A DNA stretch of 64,000 nt from an uncultured Lachnospiraceae bacterium (GTDB lineage: Bacteria > Bacillota > Clostridia > Lachnospirales > Lachnospiraceae), in NCBI GenBank assembly GCA_910587295.1, contig CAJULP010000077.1:62001-126000 (forward strand), in the 5' to 3' direction. The notes beneath the pieces were generated by a model. That model was given only the letters and a program-made list of their open reading frames with translations, did no database searches and was not told the origin of the DNA. A program made the translations under genes and the position numbers. Below, piece by piece: positions 35,401 through 43,860 of this stretch (position 1 is its first letter; every line of letters starts with the position of its first letter).

Positions 35401-37695
35401 GTGAGAGGAAACAGAAGAATCGTACTGTGTGCAGCAGGAGGGATGATCCTATTATGTTTGATATATTATATTGAAATATCTCATATGTGTGTGGAAGGAA
35501 ACCAGTTATTAATCAACGAAGTATGCAGTAATAATTTTTCCACAGGGTTGAAAGACCAATATGAGGACTGTGATTGGATTGAACTGTATAATCCCACCAA
35601 TGAGACAATTTTCTTAGGTGACTATTATCTTTCGGATGACAGGAAAAGTTTGAATAAGAGTAAATTGCCGGATCAATATCTTGATGCTGGAGAATATTTC
35701 ATTGTCTATGCCAAGGGGGAGGAAGGGAACCAAGAATTTGATTTGAACTTTCGAATCAGTTCCAAGGGGGAGATACTCTATTTGTCAAAAGGTGATCAGA
35801 TGATTGATCAAGCAGAGATTCCGGCTCTTGAAACAAATGTCACATGGAGCAGAATGGAAGAAGAATGGGCTAAGACCCAGTCTACGGCAGGACTTTCCAA
35901 TCAGGGTGCAGTAGTCATTTCAGATAAACAGGTTGAGCCTCCCTGCTTTTCAAAGCAGGGAGGATTTTACAATGAAAAATTTTTTCTGGAAATAGACGGA
36001 AACGGCGAGATATTTTATACGTTAGACGGAAGCGAACCGGATTGCAATAGTTTCAAATATACAGGACCGATTGAAATTAAAAATATTTCAACGAATCCAA
36101 ATGCGCATTCGATGCGTACGGATTTGTCAACGGTATCACAGTTTATCCCTGATGAATTAATTGATAAAGTGGTGACGATAAGGGCTGTCTGTGCGGATGA
36201 AAAGGGGAACCTCAGCGATACTGTGACAAACTCTTATCTGGTCGGACATCAGGAAGAGTCAGCGTATAGGGAAGTTTATACGATATCATTAGTGACAGAT
36301 CCGGATAATTTATTTGATTATGAAGAAGGTATCTATGTTTTAGGAAAAGATTACGATGAATACATGCTTGAGGATGGCAGTAAGGAAGATGACTTTTGGA
36401 TTCCTGCCAATTATAGAAGAAGAGGGAAAAAGTCGGAAAGAGAAGGACATATAGAAATCTGGGATGAGAATGGAAAGGAAATGCTAAAAAGGCAGATTGG
36501 CATGCGGATCCATGGGTCTACAACAAGAGGATCGCTGCAAAAAAGTTTTTCCATTTATGCAAGGGAAATGTATGATGAGAAAGGAATCTTTGACGAGGAC
36601 ATTTTTGGACAAGGTGAGGAGATAAGGAAATTTTTTATTTATTCAGACAGGGATGATTCAAAGTTAAAGCATATTTTGAGCCAGCGGCTGATCGTGGACA
36701 GGGCAGTAGAAACTCAGGAATTTATACGGTGCAACGTTTTTTTAAATGGAGAATATTGGGGGCTATACTCTTTGGCGGAAGTGTACGATGAATATTATTT
36801 CCAGAATAATTACGGAATAGAGAAAGACAGCGTGGAAATTCATGAAGGGTCTACACCTGATTCTATTACAGAATTTCTCAGTTCGAATGCGGATTTGTCT
36901 CCAGATCAGCTTTACGAGGAACTCTCTGAGCTGATAGATATGCAAAGCTTTATTGATTATTATGGAAGTATGATTTATATGGATGACTGGGACTGGCTTC
37001 CGGGGAATGCAAGATGCTGGAGAAGTATTACGAAAGGAATGCATGAAAAGCAAGATGGGAAATGGCGCTGGTGTGTCTGGGATATGGAAGGGGCAATGAA
37101 CGCTTATGACAGAAATACATTTCAAAGCGGTAATGAAATGTGCTGGGAGAATGATCCCGTTGTAAAAGAGCTGATGAAAAGTGAAAAATTTCGCAAGGAT
37201 TTTGTGATTTCATTTATGGATATGGTTAATCACAATTTTGAGGAGACGCATGTACTTATGGAAATTGATGAGGCATTGTCCGAATATGAAGCATCTTACG
37301 AGCTGAATAAAGTCAGGTATTTTGAAAACCGTGAAACAGGCAAATATTTCGATGCTGTTAAGGAGTTTTTTGTGAATCGTAAAGACAAGGCAATCACTTA
37401 TTTAAAAGAGGAATTTGATCTTTTGTCGGATCCTGTTTATTTTGTTTTATTATGTGACAAAGAAAATGCGGCGGAATTTCATATTAATACGTTGGCTATG
37501 GATAAAGATTGTGTTTTTTGGCAGGGATTGTACTTTAATGATTATCCGGTCACGCTGTCTGTTGACAAGATAGAATCTGGTGAACAGTTTCTGGGATGGT
37601 ACAGTGACAGTGGGGAATTGCTCAGTACAGAATTGGAAATAGAAATAGAGATGGGGAATGAGACAAAAGTGGTTCATGCAAAATTTGCAGAATGA
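35401..37695 (+). CDS. cotH-like: Membrane-anchored CotH-like kinase with lamin-tail and chitobiase-like domains
   Basis: 764 residues starting with GTG. One N-terminal helix (about 5-25) with positive residues before it predicts that the rest faces outward. Order: lamin-tail domain (INEVCSNN to YYLSDD, about 36-140), chitobiase/CBM-like segment (YTLDGSEPD near 204), CotH kinase-like domain (about 290-640, with GMRIHGSTTRGSLQKSF near 366 and CVWDMEGAMN near 555), then a short C-terminal region with GWYSDSG resembling bacterial InlB-type B-repeats. Bacillus CotH is a protein kinase of spore coat. VTC and DUF4956 genes, which often accompany CotH, lie here 20 kb downstream. The target is unknown. 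Confidence 0.88.
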   Translation: MRGNRRIVLCAAGGMILLCLIYYIEISHMCVEGNQLLINEVCSNNFSTGLKDQYEDCDWIELYNPTNETIFLGDYYLSDDRKSLNKSKLPDQYLDAGEYFIVYAKGEEGNQEFDLNFRISSKGEILYLSKGDQMIDQAEIPALETNVTWSRMEEEWAKTQSTAGLSNQGAVVISDKQVEPPCFSKQGGFYNEKFFLEIDGNGEIFYTLDGSEPDCNSFKYTGPIEIKNISTNPNAHSMRTDLSTVSQFIPDELIDKVVTIRAVCADEKGNLSDTVTNSYLVGHQEESAYREVYTISLVTDPDNLFDYEEGIYVLGKDYDEYMLEDGSKEDDFWIPANYRRRGKKSEREGHIEIWDENGKEMLKRQIGMRIHGSTTRGSLQKSFSIYAREMYDEKGIFDEDIFGQGEEIRKFFIYSDRDDSKLKHILSQRLIVDRAVETQEFIRCNVFLNGEYWGLYSLAEVYDEYYFQNNYGIEKDSVEIHEGSTPDSITEFLSSNADLSPDQLYEELSELIDMQSFIDYYGSMIYMDDWDWLPGNARCWRSITKGMHEKQDGKWRWCVWDMEGAMNAYDRNTFQSGNEMCWENDPVVKELMKSEKFRKDFVISFMDMVNHNFEETHVLMEIDEALSEYEASYELNKVRYFENRETGKYFDAVKEFFVNRKDKAITYLKEEFDLLSDPVYFVLLCDKENAAEFHINTLAMDKDCVFWQGLYFNDYPVTLSVDKIESGEQFLGWYSDSGELLSTELEIEIEMGNETKVVHAKFAE
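35938..35963 (+). repeat. 12-bp perfect inverted repeat inside the CotH-like gene
   Basis: CCTCCCTGCTTT at 35938-35949 and its exact reverse complement at 35952-35963 flank a two-base centre. It is GC-rich inside an AT-rich gene and is followed by ATTTTAC, a weak U-tract. It encodes part of the segment between the lamin-tail and chitobiase-like domains. It could pause or attenuate transcription, or be chance. Confidence 0.5.
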
Positions 37696-38951
37696 AAGGA
37701 AGACTGGGAGGATGGCAAAAGTTGAAGATACTAATGGTCAATAAGTTTTTGTTCCCAAACGGCGGTTCAGAAACTTATATGTTTGAGGTTGGGAAGCAAC
37801 TTCAAAAAAAAGGGCACGAAGTGCAGTATTTTGGAATGGAGCATGGGAACCGTGTTGTTGGAAACCGTGTAAACAGTTATACGCCCAATATGGATTTTCA
37901 TACGGGGAAATGGAACAAAATCTTTTACCCGTTCCGAATCATTTATTCCCGGCCAGCCAGGAAGAAGCTGAGTTCTGTCCTGAATGATTTTGCTCCGGAT
38001 GTGATACATTTGAATAATTTTAACTTTCAGTTGACTCCTTCTATCATATATGAGATTATCAAGTATGGAAAAAAGGCTGGAAAAAGAATTAAGATTCTGT
38101 ACACGGCACATGATACGCAATTGGTATGCCCCAATCATTTAATGAGGATTCCGTCTACCGGAAAACTGTGCCAGCAGTGCATGAGGCGGGGCTATTTAGA
38201 ATGTGTAAAGAATGCCTGCATTCATGGGTCAAAGGCAAAAAGTTTCTTAGCTGCTGTGGAAGCTGTGTTGTATAAAAGATTAAAAGTATATCAGTGGATA
38301 GATTGTGTGATCTGCCCTTCTTATTTTATGGAGCAGCAACTGCTCCACAGGAAAGAATTTCAGGGTAAGACGAAAGTCCTGCATAATTTTATCCCGGAAG
38401 GACATTTGGGTGCTATGGGGATAAGGCAAAAGGGAGCAGGCTGGGAAAAGGAAGGATATGTGCTTTATTTTGGCCGTTTTTCGGAGGAAAAGGGGATAGG
38501 TACATTATTAAAAGTATGCCGTGAGCTTCCCCGGATTCCCTTTGTTTTTGCAGGGGGTGGGCCTTTGGAAGGGGAGGTAAATGAAACAGGGAATGTTAAA
38601 AATGCAGGGTTTCAGGAAGGGGAAGAGCTTGCCAAATTGATACGGGAAGCAAAATTTAGTGTTATTCCATCGGAATGCTATGAAAATTGTCCGTTTTCGG
38701 TGATGGAATCCATTGCTTTAGGTACGCCGGTCATAGGAAGCCGGATTGGCGGGATTCCGGAACTGATTGAAGAAGGAAGGACAGGAGATTTGTTTTGTGC
38801 GGGGGATGCAGAGGAGTTAAAAAATAAGGTGGAAAGCCTGTGGAATGAGCCGGAAAGGCTACAGGCGTATGCGGAGGGATGCTGTAAAAAGGGATTTGAT
38901 ACGGTTGGGTCATATTGTGAAAAGCTGCTGGAAGTGATCAGGCGGCTATAA
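37692..38951 (+). CDS. Glycosyltransferase family 4
   Basis: 419 residues from the ATG in the ATGA overlap with the CotH-like gene; a TTG at 37722 with GGGAGG before it is an alternative start and would begin just before the conserved ILMVNKFLFPNGGSETYMF. A Cys-rich insert (CPNHL, CQQC, CVKNAC, about residues 152-178) is typical of this GT4 subgroup and may bind a metal. The C-terminal half has YFGRFSEEKGI and the E-x7-E motif in SECYENCPFSVMES, then GSRIGGIPELIEEG. Specificity is unknown. Confidence 0.9.
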   Translation: MKGRLGGWQKLKILMVNKFLFPNGGSETYMFEVGKQLQKKGHEVQYFGMEHGNRVVGNRVNSYTPNMDFHTGKWNKIFYPFRIIYSRPARKKLSSVLNDFAPDVIHLNNFNFQLTPSIIYEIIKYGKKAGKRIKILYTAHDTQLVCPNHLMRIPSTGKLCQQCMRRGYLECVKNACIHGSKAKSFLAAVEAVLYKRLKVYQWIDCVICPSYFMEQQLLHRKEFQGKTKVLHNFIPEGHLGAMGIRQKGAGWEKEGYVLYFGRFSEEKGIGTLLKVCRELPRIPFVFAGGGPLEGEVNETGNVKNAGFQEGEELAKLIREAKFSVIPSECYENCPFSVMESIALGTPVIGSRIGGIPELIEEGRTGDLFCAGDAEELKNKVESLWNEPERLQAYAEGCCKKGFDTVGSYCEKLLEVIRRL

Positions 38952-38963
38952 AGAGGGATTTTT

Positions 38964-39899
38964 ATGCAACTGATCAGAAAAATCAGAAAATTAGGATGGA
39001 AGCTGGGATTTCAAAAACTGGTTGGGTATGAGGCAATCTTTTCCTGTGCCTTTTGTGACAGGGAATATGGGAAAGAACTCTACAAAGGAAATGATATCAA
39101 AGACAAAGTGTTTACGGTTTTGCCCCACACGAAGGAATATTGGTATGCGGATCCTCTGGTTTGGGAGAAGGACGGGAAAGATGTGGTTTTTTTAGAGAGG
39201 ATGGACAGACGGACAGGACTTGGCTGCATTGCATGTTCTGATATCTCAGACGGTTCTTGGAAGGAACCGGTTCCTGTTATCGAAGAGGCTTACCATATGT
39301 CTTTTCCCATGTGCTTTGAGTGGGGCGGCGAGCTGTTGATGATTCCGGAAACAGAAATGAATCAGTCTGTGAACCTGTACCGCTGTGTGGAATTTCCGTA
39401 CCGATGGGAAAAAATAGGAGAATTTCTAAAAGGGCGGAAGCTTGTTGATAGTATTGTCTGGGAGAAAGAAGATGACAAGGTAAGTATTTTGGCTTCTGTG
39501 TATGATCCGGGAGATACTTTTTATACCCGGTTTTACAGGTATGAGTTATACAAAAAAGAAGGCGGGATCGATGTCCGTGATGGGGGGAATGGGTCTGATT
39601 CCTATACGTTGCGGTCTAGGATGGCAGGGCCTGTGATCGGGGTAAAGGAGCCTTTGGTTCCTTTACAGCGCAGTACATCCGGGATCTACGGATATTCTGT
39701 GCAGTTTTGCGAAAAAGGGGAAAAACTACCTGATAAGCAGATTAAAGAGCTGCTTCCGGCCAGTTTTAACGGGGCGGAACATCATAACGGTATAGGGCGT
39801 AAGCTGCTAGGGGTGCACACATACAGCCAGTCATCCCGATTTGAAGTGATTGATATCCAATATTTGGTTTACAATAAAAACAAATGGAGAAAGAAATGA
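38964..39899 (+). CDS. GINT1-N-like (glucosamine inositolphosphorylceramide transferase N-domain) protein
   Basis: 311 residues, soluble. EYWYADPLVWEKDGKDVVFLER, SFPMCFEWGGELLMIPETEMNQSVNLYR and the LVDSIVWEKE segment form the repeated blades of the beta-propeller-like domain first named after the plant glucosamine inositolphosphorylceramide transferase. Bacterial relatives occur in glycan loci, where they often accompany glycosyl- or formyl-transferases. The N-terminal 25 residues are basic and amphipathic. A GAGGG site lies before the ATG. The catalytic role is unproven; it may be a glycosyltransferase or a substrate-binding partner. Confidence 0.75.
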   Translation: MQLIRKIRKLGWKLGFQKLVGYEAIFSCAFCDREYGKELYKGNDIKDKVFTVLPHTKEYWYADPLVWEKDGKDVVFLERMDRRTGLGCIACSDISDGSWKEPVPVIEEAYHMSFPMCFEWGGELLMIPETEMNQSVNLYRCVEFPYRWEKIGEFLKGRKLVDSIVWEKEDDKVSILASVYDPGDTFYTRFYRYELYKKEGGIDVRDGGNGSDSYTLRSRMAGPVIGVKEPLVPLQRSTSGIYGYSVQFCEKGEKLPDKQIKELLPASFNGAEHHNGIGRKLLGVHTYSQSSRFEVIDIQYLVYNKNKWRKK

Positions 39900-40948
39900 A
39901 GGTAATGTTTATCATTCCGCGCATGGTAGGTGGAGGTGCGGAACGGGTCATATCGGTGTTGGCAAATGAATTTGTAAACCGGCAGATGGAGGTTAAGATC
40001 CTGATGACGGCTGGTGATGATATGGCCTATCAACTGGATGAACGTATTGAGGTCATCCAAATTGGAGGAAGGACAGACGGAAGTCTCCTAAAGCGGATGG
40101 CCAGGGTCATGCGGATGCGGAAGGTGTTTCGGAAGAACCGGGATTATATTCTGGCTGCTTTTGAGCCTGCGACTGCTTTTTTTACCTGCCTTGCAAGAGC
40201 GGGATTAGGGATGAAACTGGTTTCCTCTGAGCGCAATGACCCGGAGTCATTTCCCAATAAACGGATACGGGAATATGCATTTTTGCATTCTGATAAAGTA
40301 GTGTTCCAGACCCAGGCAGCGTTATCGTATTTTCAAGAAAAAATACGGAAAAAGGGCGTTGTGATCGCGAACCCCATCACGGAAAAACTGCCGGAGGTTT
40401 ATGAAGGGCCCAGAAAACATACGGTGGTTGCTGCCGGGCGGCTTGTGGAACAAAAAAACCATGTGAGCCTGTTTCGGGCATTTCAGAAATTTTTGCAAAG
40501 GTTTCCTGATTATGTGCTGCATTTGTATGGAGAGGGAGAGCTGGAGCAGGAATTAAGAGACCTGGCAGGAACATTAGGTATCAGGGAACATGTGATTTTT
40601 GAGGGTTTTCATAAGGATATTTTGGAGGAAATAAAAGATGGAGGGATGTATGTGCTCTCTTCGGATTATGAAGGGATATCCAACTCCCTGTTGGAGGCAA
40701 TGGGAATGGGAATGCCGGTAGTTTCCACTGACTGTCCCTGCGGCGGATCCCGGATGTGTATCCAGGACGGGGTGAATGGCCTTCTTGTTCCGGTAGGGCA
40801 GCCGGATGCTTTATGTATGGCCATGGAAAGAATGGCTGGTGAGGAAGATCAGGCAGCCAAGATGGGGAAGGAAGCTTCAAAAGTGCGGGAAAGATTTTCC
40901 TTACAGAGCATTTTGAAGCAGTGGCTTGATTTACTTGACGAAGTATAG
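39896..40948 (+). CDS. Glycosyltransferase family 4 with STDCPCGG signature (paralogue 3)
   Basis: 350 residues. I chose the ATG in the ATGA overlap, with GGAG six bases upstream, rather than the ATG at 39884. MKVMFIIPRMVGGGAERVISVL gives the GGAE loop; ERNDPESFPNKRIREYAF is the middle acceptor segment; VAAGRLVEQKNH, the E-x7-E motif in DYEGISNSLLEAM and STDCPCGGSRMCI complete the GT-B fold. It belongs to the same paralogue group as the two GT4 genes at 10.4 and 11.5 kb, so one biosynthetic step may be repeated or have diverged. Confidence 0.9.
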   Translation: MKVMFIIPRMVGGGAERVISVLANEFVNRQMEVKILMTAGDDMAYQLDERIEVIQIGGRTDGSLLKRMARVMRMRKVFRKNRDYILAAFEPATAFFTCLARAGLGMKLVSSERNDPESFPNKRIREYAFLHSDKVVFQTQAALSYFQEKIRKKGVVIANPITEKLPEVYEGPRKHTVVAAGRLVEQKNHVSLFRAFQKFLQRFPDYVLHLYGEGELEQELRDLAGTLGIREHVIFEGFHKDILEEIKDGGMYVLSSDYEGISNSLLEAMGMGMPVVSTDCPCGGSRMCIQDGVNGLLVPVGQPDALCMAMERMAGEEDQAAKMGKEASKVRERFSLQSILKQWLDLLDEV

Positions 40949-40967
40949 GAAGGAAGATAGCAGGAGT

Positions 40968-42107
40968 ATGAGATTTCTTTATGTGGCACACAGATACCAT
41001 ACCAATCAGGTGCCTATTATGAAAGGGTTAAGGGAGCATGGCCATGAAGTTTGTTTTATAAGCCATTATCAGGGGAAACTGGAAGATTACAGTGATGTGA
41101 CACCGGTATTTGCCGGGTATTCCAAAGTGTTTTGTGCCGTGAACTGGATCTATGTCCATGTTCTGCAGCGAAAGAACAGTAAAGCCTGCGACATGCGGCT
41201 GAAATATGGATTCCCCTCTATGGGAAAAATCAGGAAGATCGTTTCCGGCTTTCGTCCGGATTTGATGATCATCAGGGAGCGGTCTGTTTATTCCATTTTT
41301 ACCTGTCTGGCCTGTAAAGGTTTAAAGATCCCGATGATCCTGTATAATCAAAGCCCCTTATGGGAGGATGAGATCAAAAATGACCTGCCTCACCGGATCG
41401 TAAAAGGCCTTTTGCCTAAGATCAGGATTACACCGGTTCTTGGCGTGGAGGGGAAGAACAAGGTAAAAGAGCCTGGGGCAGTATTTGTTCCCTTTGTGAT
41501 GGAACCCAGGCTTTCGCCGGAACAAAAAGAATGGTTTCAAAAGGGTAAAATTAATCTTTTGTGTGTGGGGAAATACGAAGAAAGAAAGAATATCCGTATG
41601 CTCCTGGAAGTGTTTTTAAAGCTTGCGGACCGTTACGACCTAAGTCTTACCGTTACAGGGGAATGTGCGGATCATTTTGAAAAGGAATATAAAAGAAAGC
41701 TGGAAGCATTCCTTTTAGAATCCGGGTTGGGAGAAAGGGTCAGGCTGCTGGAAAACCTGACATACAGGCAGATGGAGGAGCTTTATGCCAGTGCAGACCT
41801 TTTTGTGCTTCCCAGCACAAGGGAACCTGCCTCCGTCTCCCAGTTAGAGGCAATGTCCTTTTCTGTGCCGGCAATATGCAGTAATACAAACGGCACTGCC
41901 TGTTATATAGAAGAGGGCAGGAACGGTTACCTGTTTCAGGATAACAGTAAGGAAGACTTTTATGAGGCTGTTCTGAAATGCGTTTCCAGTAAAGAACACT
42001 TAAAGGAGATGGGAAAGAACAGTTATGAGGACATAAAAGAAAAATGCGGATTTGACATTTATTACGAAAAGCTGATGGGGTGCATGGAGAAGGTGGCATA
42101 TGATTAA
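40968..42107 (+). CDS. Glycosyltransferase family 4
   Basis: 379 residues. Open from 40926, but AGGAG six bases before the ATG at 40968 and the family start MRFLYVAHRYHTNQVPIMKGL decide the start. FRPDLMIIRERSVYSIF near residue 93 and the C-terminal VGKYEERKNIRMLLEV, E-x7-E in TREPASVSQLEAMSF and EEGRNGYLF are typical GT4 segments. It overlaps the ABC transporter gene by eight bases, so transfer and flipping enzymes are made together. Specificity is unknown. Confidence 0.88.
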   Translation: MRFLYVAHRYHTNQVPIMKGLREHGHEVCFISHYQGKLEDYSDVTPVFAGYSKVFCAVNWIYVHVLQRKNSKACDMRLKYGFPSMGKIRKIVSGFRPDLMIIRERSVYSIFTCLACKGLKIPMILYNQSPLWEDEIKNDLPHRIVKGLLPKIRITPVLGVEGKNKVKEPGAVFVPFVMEPRLSPEQKEWFQKGKINLLCVGKYEERKNIRMLLEVFLKLADRYDLSLTVTGECADHFEKEYKRKLEAFLLESGLGERVRLLENLTYRQMEELYASADLFVLPSTREPASVSQLEAMSFSVPAICSNTNGTACYIEEGRNGYLFQDNSKEDFYEAVLKCVSSKEHLKEMGKNSYEDIKEKCGFDIYYEKLMGCMEKVAYD

Positions 42108-43860
42108 AAAGTTAAATTATATTTTTTCTACAGCGGATAAAATAAAGATCGTCCTGCTGACGGTTATGATTCTGGCGGGAAGCATGTTGGAACTTTTGGC
42201 TATTTCCCTGTTTTCCCCGTTCATTGACGGAATCATGAACCAGGATGCCATGTTGGAAAGCACGGTGATATCCGTTTTTTACCGCTTAGGTTCGTTCGGG
42301 GAGTTTGAACATTTCCTGGCAGCGCTGGCAGGGGGCATTATAGCGATTTATGTGATCAAAAACGTCTATATTATACTGGAAAAAAATACGATCTACAGGT
42401 TTGCATACCGGATTCAGCGGACCATATCAACGAATCTGCTGAAAGCCTATATGAAGGAGCCATATACCTTCCATTTGAATAAGAATATTGCAGTTCTGCA
42501 AAGGAGCATGCAGGAGGATACGGATCAGTTTGCCAAGGCGATTCTGCACTTTATGGAAATGGCGGCTGAAGCATGTGTGTGCATGGTTCTTGGAGTGTAT
42601 CTGTTTATTGTGAGTCAGTCGATTACGGTAGTGATCGCTGGCCTGCTGATAGTCTGTCTTGCAATTTTTTCCTATATCAACAAAAAATATTCCAGGAAAT
42701 GGGGGGAACAGGGTCAGGAGTACAAGGCAAAAATCTACCAGTGGATGAACCAGTCCTTAAGCGGGATTAAAGATATCAAGATCCTTGACCGGAGTGAGAC
42801 CTTTATCAGAAACTATGACAGCTATATGGGAAAGTATGTGCGCGTGCTCCGTTTAAACCGCCTGATCGGGATTATGCCTAAATATATCATTGAAATGGTA
42901 TGTATGACAGGGCTTTTAGCGGCGGTATTGGTTAAGATGTTTTTTGGACAAAAAGAATTAGCGGAATTCGTGCCCCAGCTTGCCATATTTGCAGTAGCGG
43001 CATTCCGGCTGTTGCCATCTGTTGGCAGGATCAACGAGCATCTCTCCGCAGTGATTTTTGCAACCCCTTCTATTGACTTAATCTACCACGATTTAAAGGA
43101 AATAGAAGACCTGTATGTGGAAGAGCAGGAAAAGGATGACCAGTGGCATTTTCAGGAAAAGATCCAGGCAAAGCGTGTCACATACTGTTATCCTGAAGGG
43201 GAGGGCAATGTCATTGAAGATGCCTGCTTTGAGATTACCAGAGGGGAAACGGTAGCTTTTGTGGGAAGTTCCGGAGCCGGGAAATCGACGATGGTAGATA
43301 TTTTACTGGGGCTTTTGCCGCCCCAGCAGGGAAAAATTATAGTAGATGGGATGAATATTTATAAGAATCTGCCTACCTGGCAAAAGGAGATCGGATACAT
43401 TCCCCAGTCTATTTACCTGTCTGATGATACCATCAGGAATAATGTGGCATTTGGGATTGATGAAAGTGAGATTGATGAGCAAACGGTTATAAGTGCCCTG
43501 CAGCAGGCACAGCTTTATGATTTTGTGGATACCCTTCCGGAGGGGCTTGATACCTATGTTGGGGATCGGGGAGTCCGCTTATCCGGGGGACAGAGGCAGA
43601 GGATCGGCATTGCCAGGGCGCTTTACCATAATCCCGAGGTTTTGGTGTTGGATGAGGCGACTTCCGCTCTTGACAATGACACGGAAGCGGCTGTGATGGA
43701 GGCCATCGATTCATTAAAAGGGCAAAAGACCATCCTTATCATTGCCCACCGGCTTACCACCATCAAAAATGCAGATGTGATCTTTGAAGTCAAGGATGGA
43801 AAGGTGGAAAAGAAAAACAGGCAGGATGTGTTGGATACTACGGGGGATGAAACGTCATGA
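42100..43860 (+). CDS. pglK-like: ABC transporter, PglK-like lipid-linked oligosaccharide flippase (copy 2)
   Basis: 586 residues, membrane domain followed by ATPase domain. Walker A is GSSGAGKST at 389-397, LSGGQ at 494-498, and the Walker B segment VLVLDEATSALDND and IIAHRLTTI follow. The ATPase domain is strikingly like copy 1 at 20117 (identical GDRGVRLSGGQRQRIGIARA stretch), while the membrane domains are much less similar, as expected for transporters with different lipid-linked cargo. ABC flippases of this type act without a separate Wzx. The stop overlaps the ATG of the first Wzy-like gene, pairing a flippase with a polymerase. Confidence 0.88.
   Translation: MIKKLNYIFSTADKIKIVLLTVMILAGSMLELLAISLFSPFIDGIMNQDAMLESTVISVFYRLGSFGEFEHFLAALAGGIIAIYVIKNVYIILEKNTIYRFAYRIQRTISTNLLKAYMKEPYTFHLNKNIAVLQRSMQEDTDQFAKAILHFMEMAAEACVCMVLGVYLFIVSQSITVVIAGLLIVCLAIFSYINKKYSRKWGEQGQEYKAKIYQWMNQSLSGIKDIKILDRSETFIRNYDSYMGKYVRVLRLNRLIGIMPKYIIEMVCMTGLLAAVLVKMFFGQKELAEFVPQLAIFAVAAFRLLPSVGRINEHLSAVIFATPSIDLIYHDLKEIEDLYVEEQEKDDQWHFQEKIQAKRVTYCYPEGEGNVIEDACFEITRGETVAFVGSSGAGKSTMVDILLGLLPPQQGKIIVDGMNIYKNLPTWQKEIGYIPQSIYLSDDTIRNNVAFGIDESEIDEQTVISALQQAQLYDFVDTLPEGLDTYVGDRGVRLSGGQRQRIGIARALYHNPEVLVLDEATSALDNDTEAAVMEAIDSLKGQKTILIIAHRLTTIKNADVIFEVKDGKVEKKNRQDVLDTTGDETS

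Noticed and set aside
35938..35963. The inverted repeat as a true Rho-independent terminator
   Set aside because: It lies inside an intact coding frame and its T-run is only four bases with an A before it. I keep it as a repeat and possible pause only.
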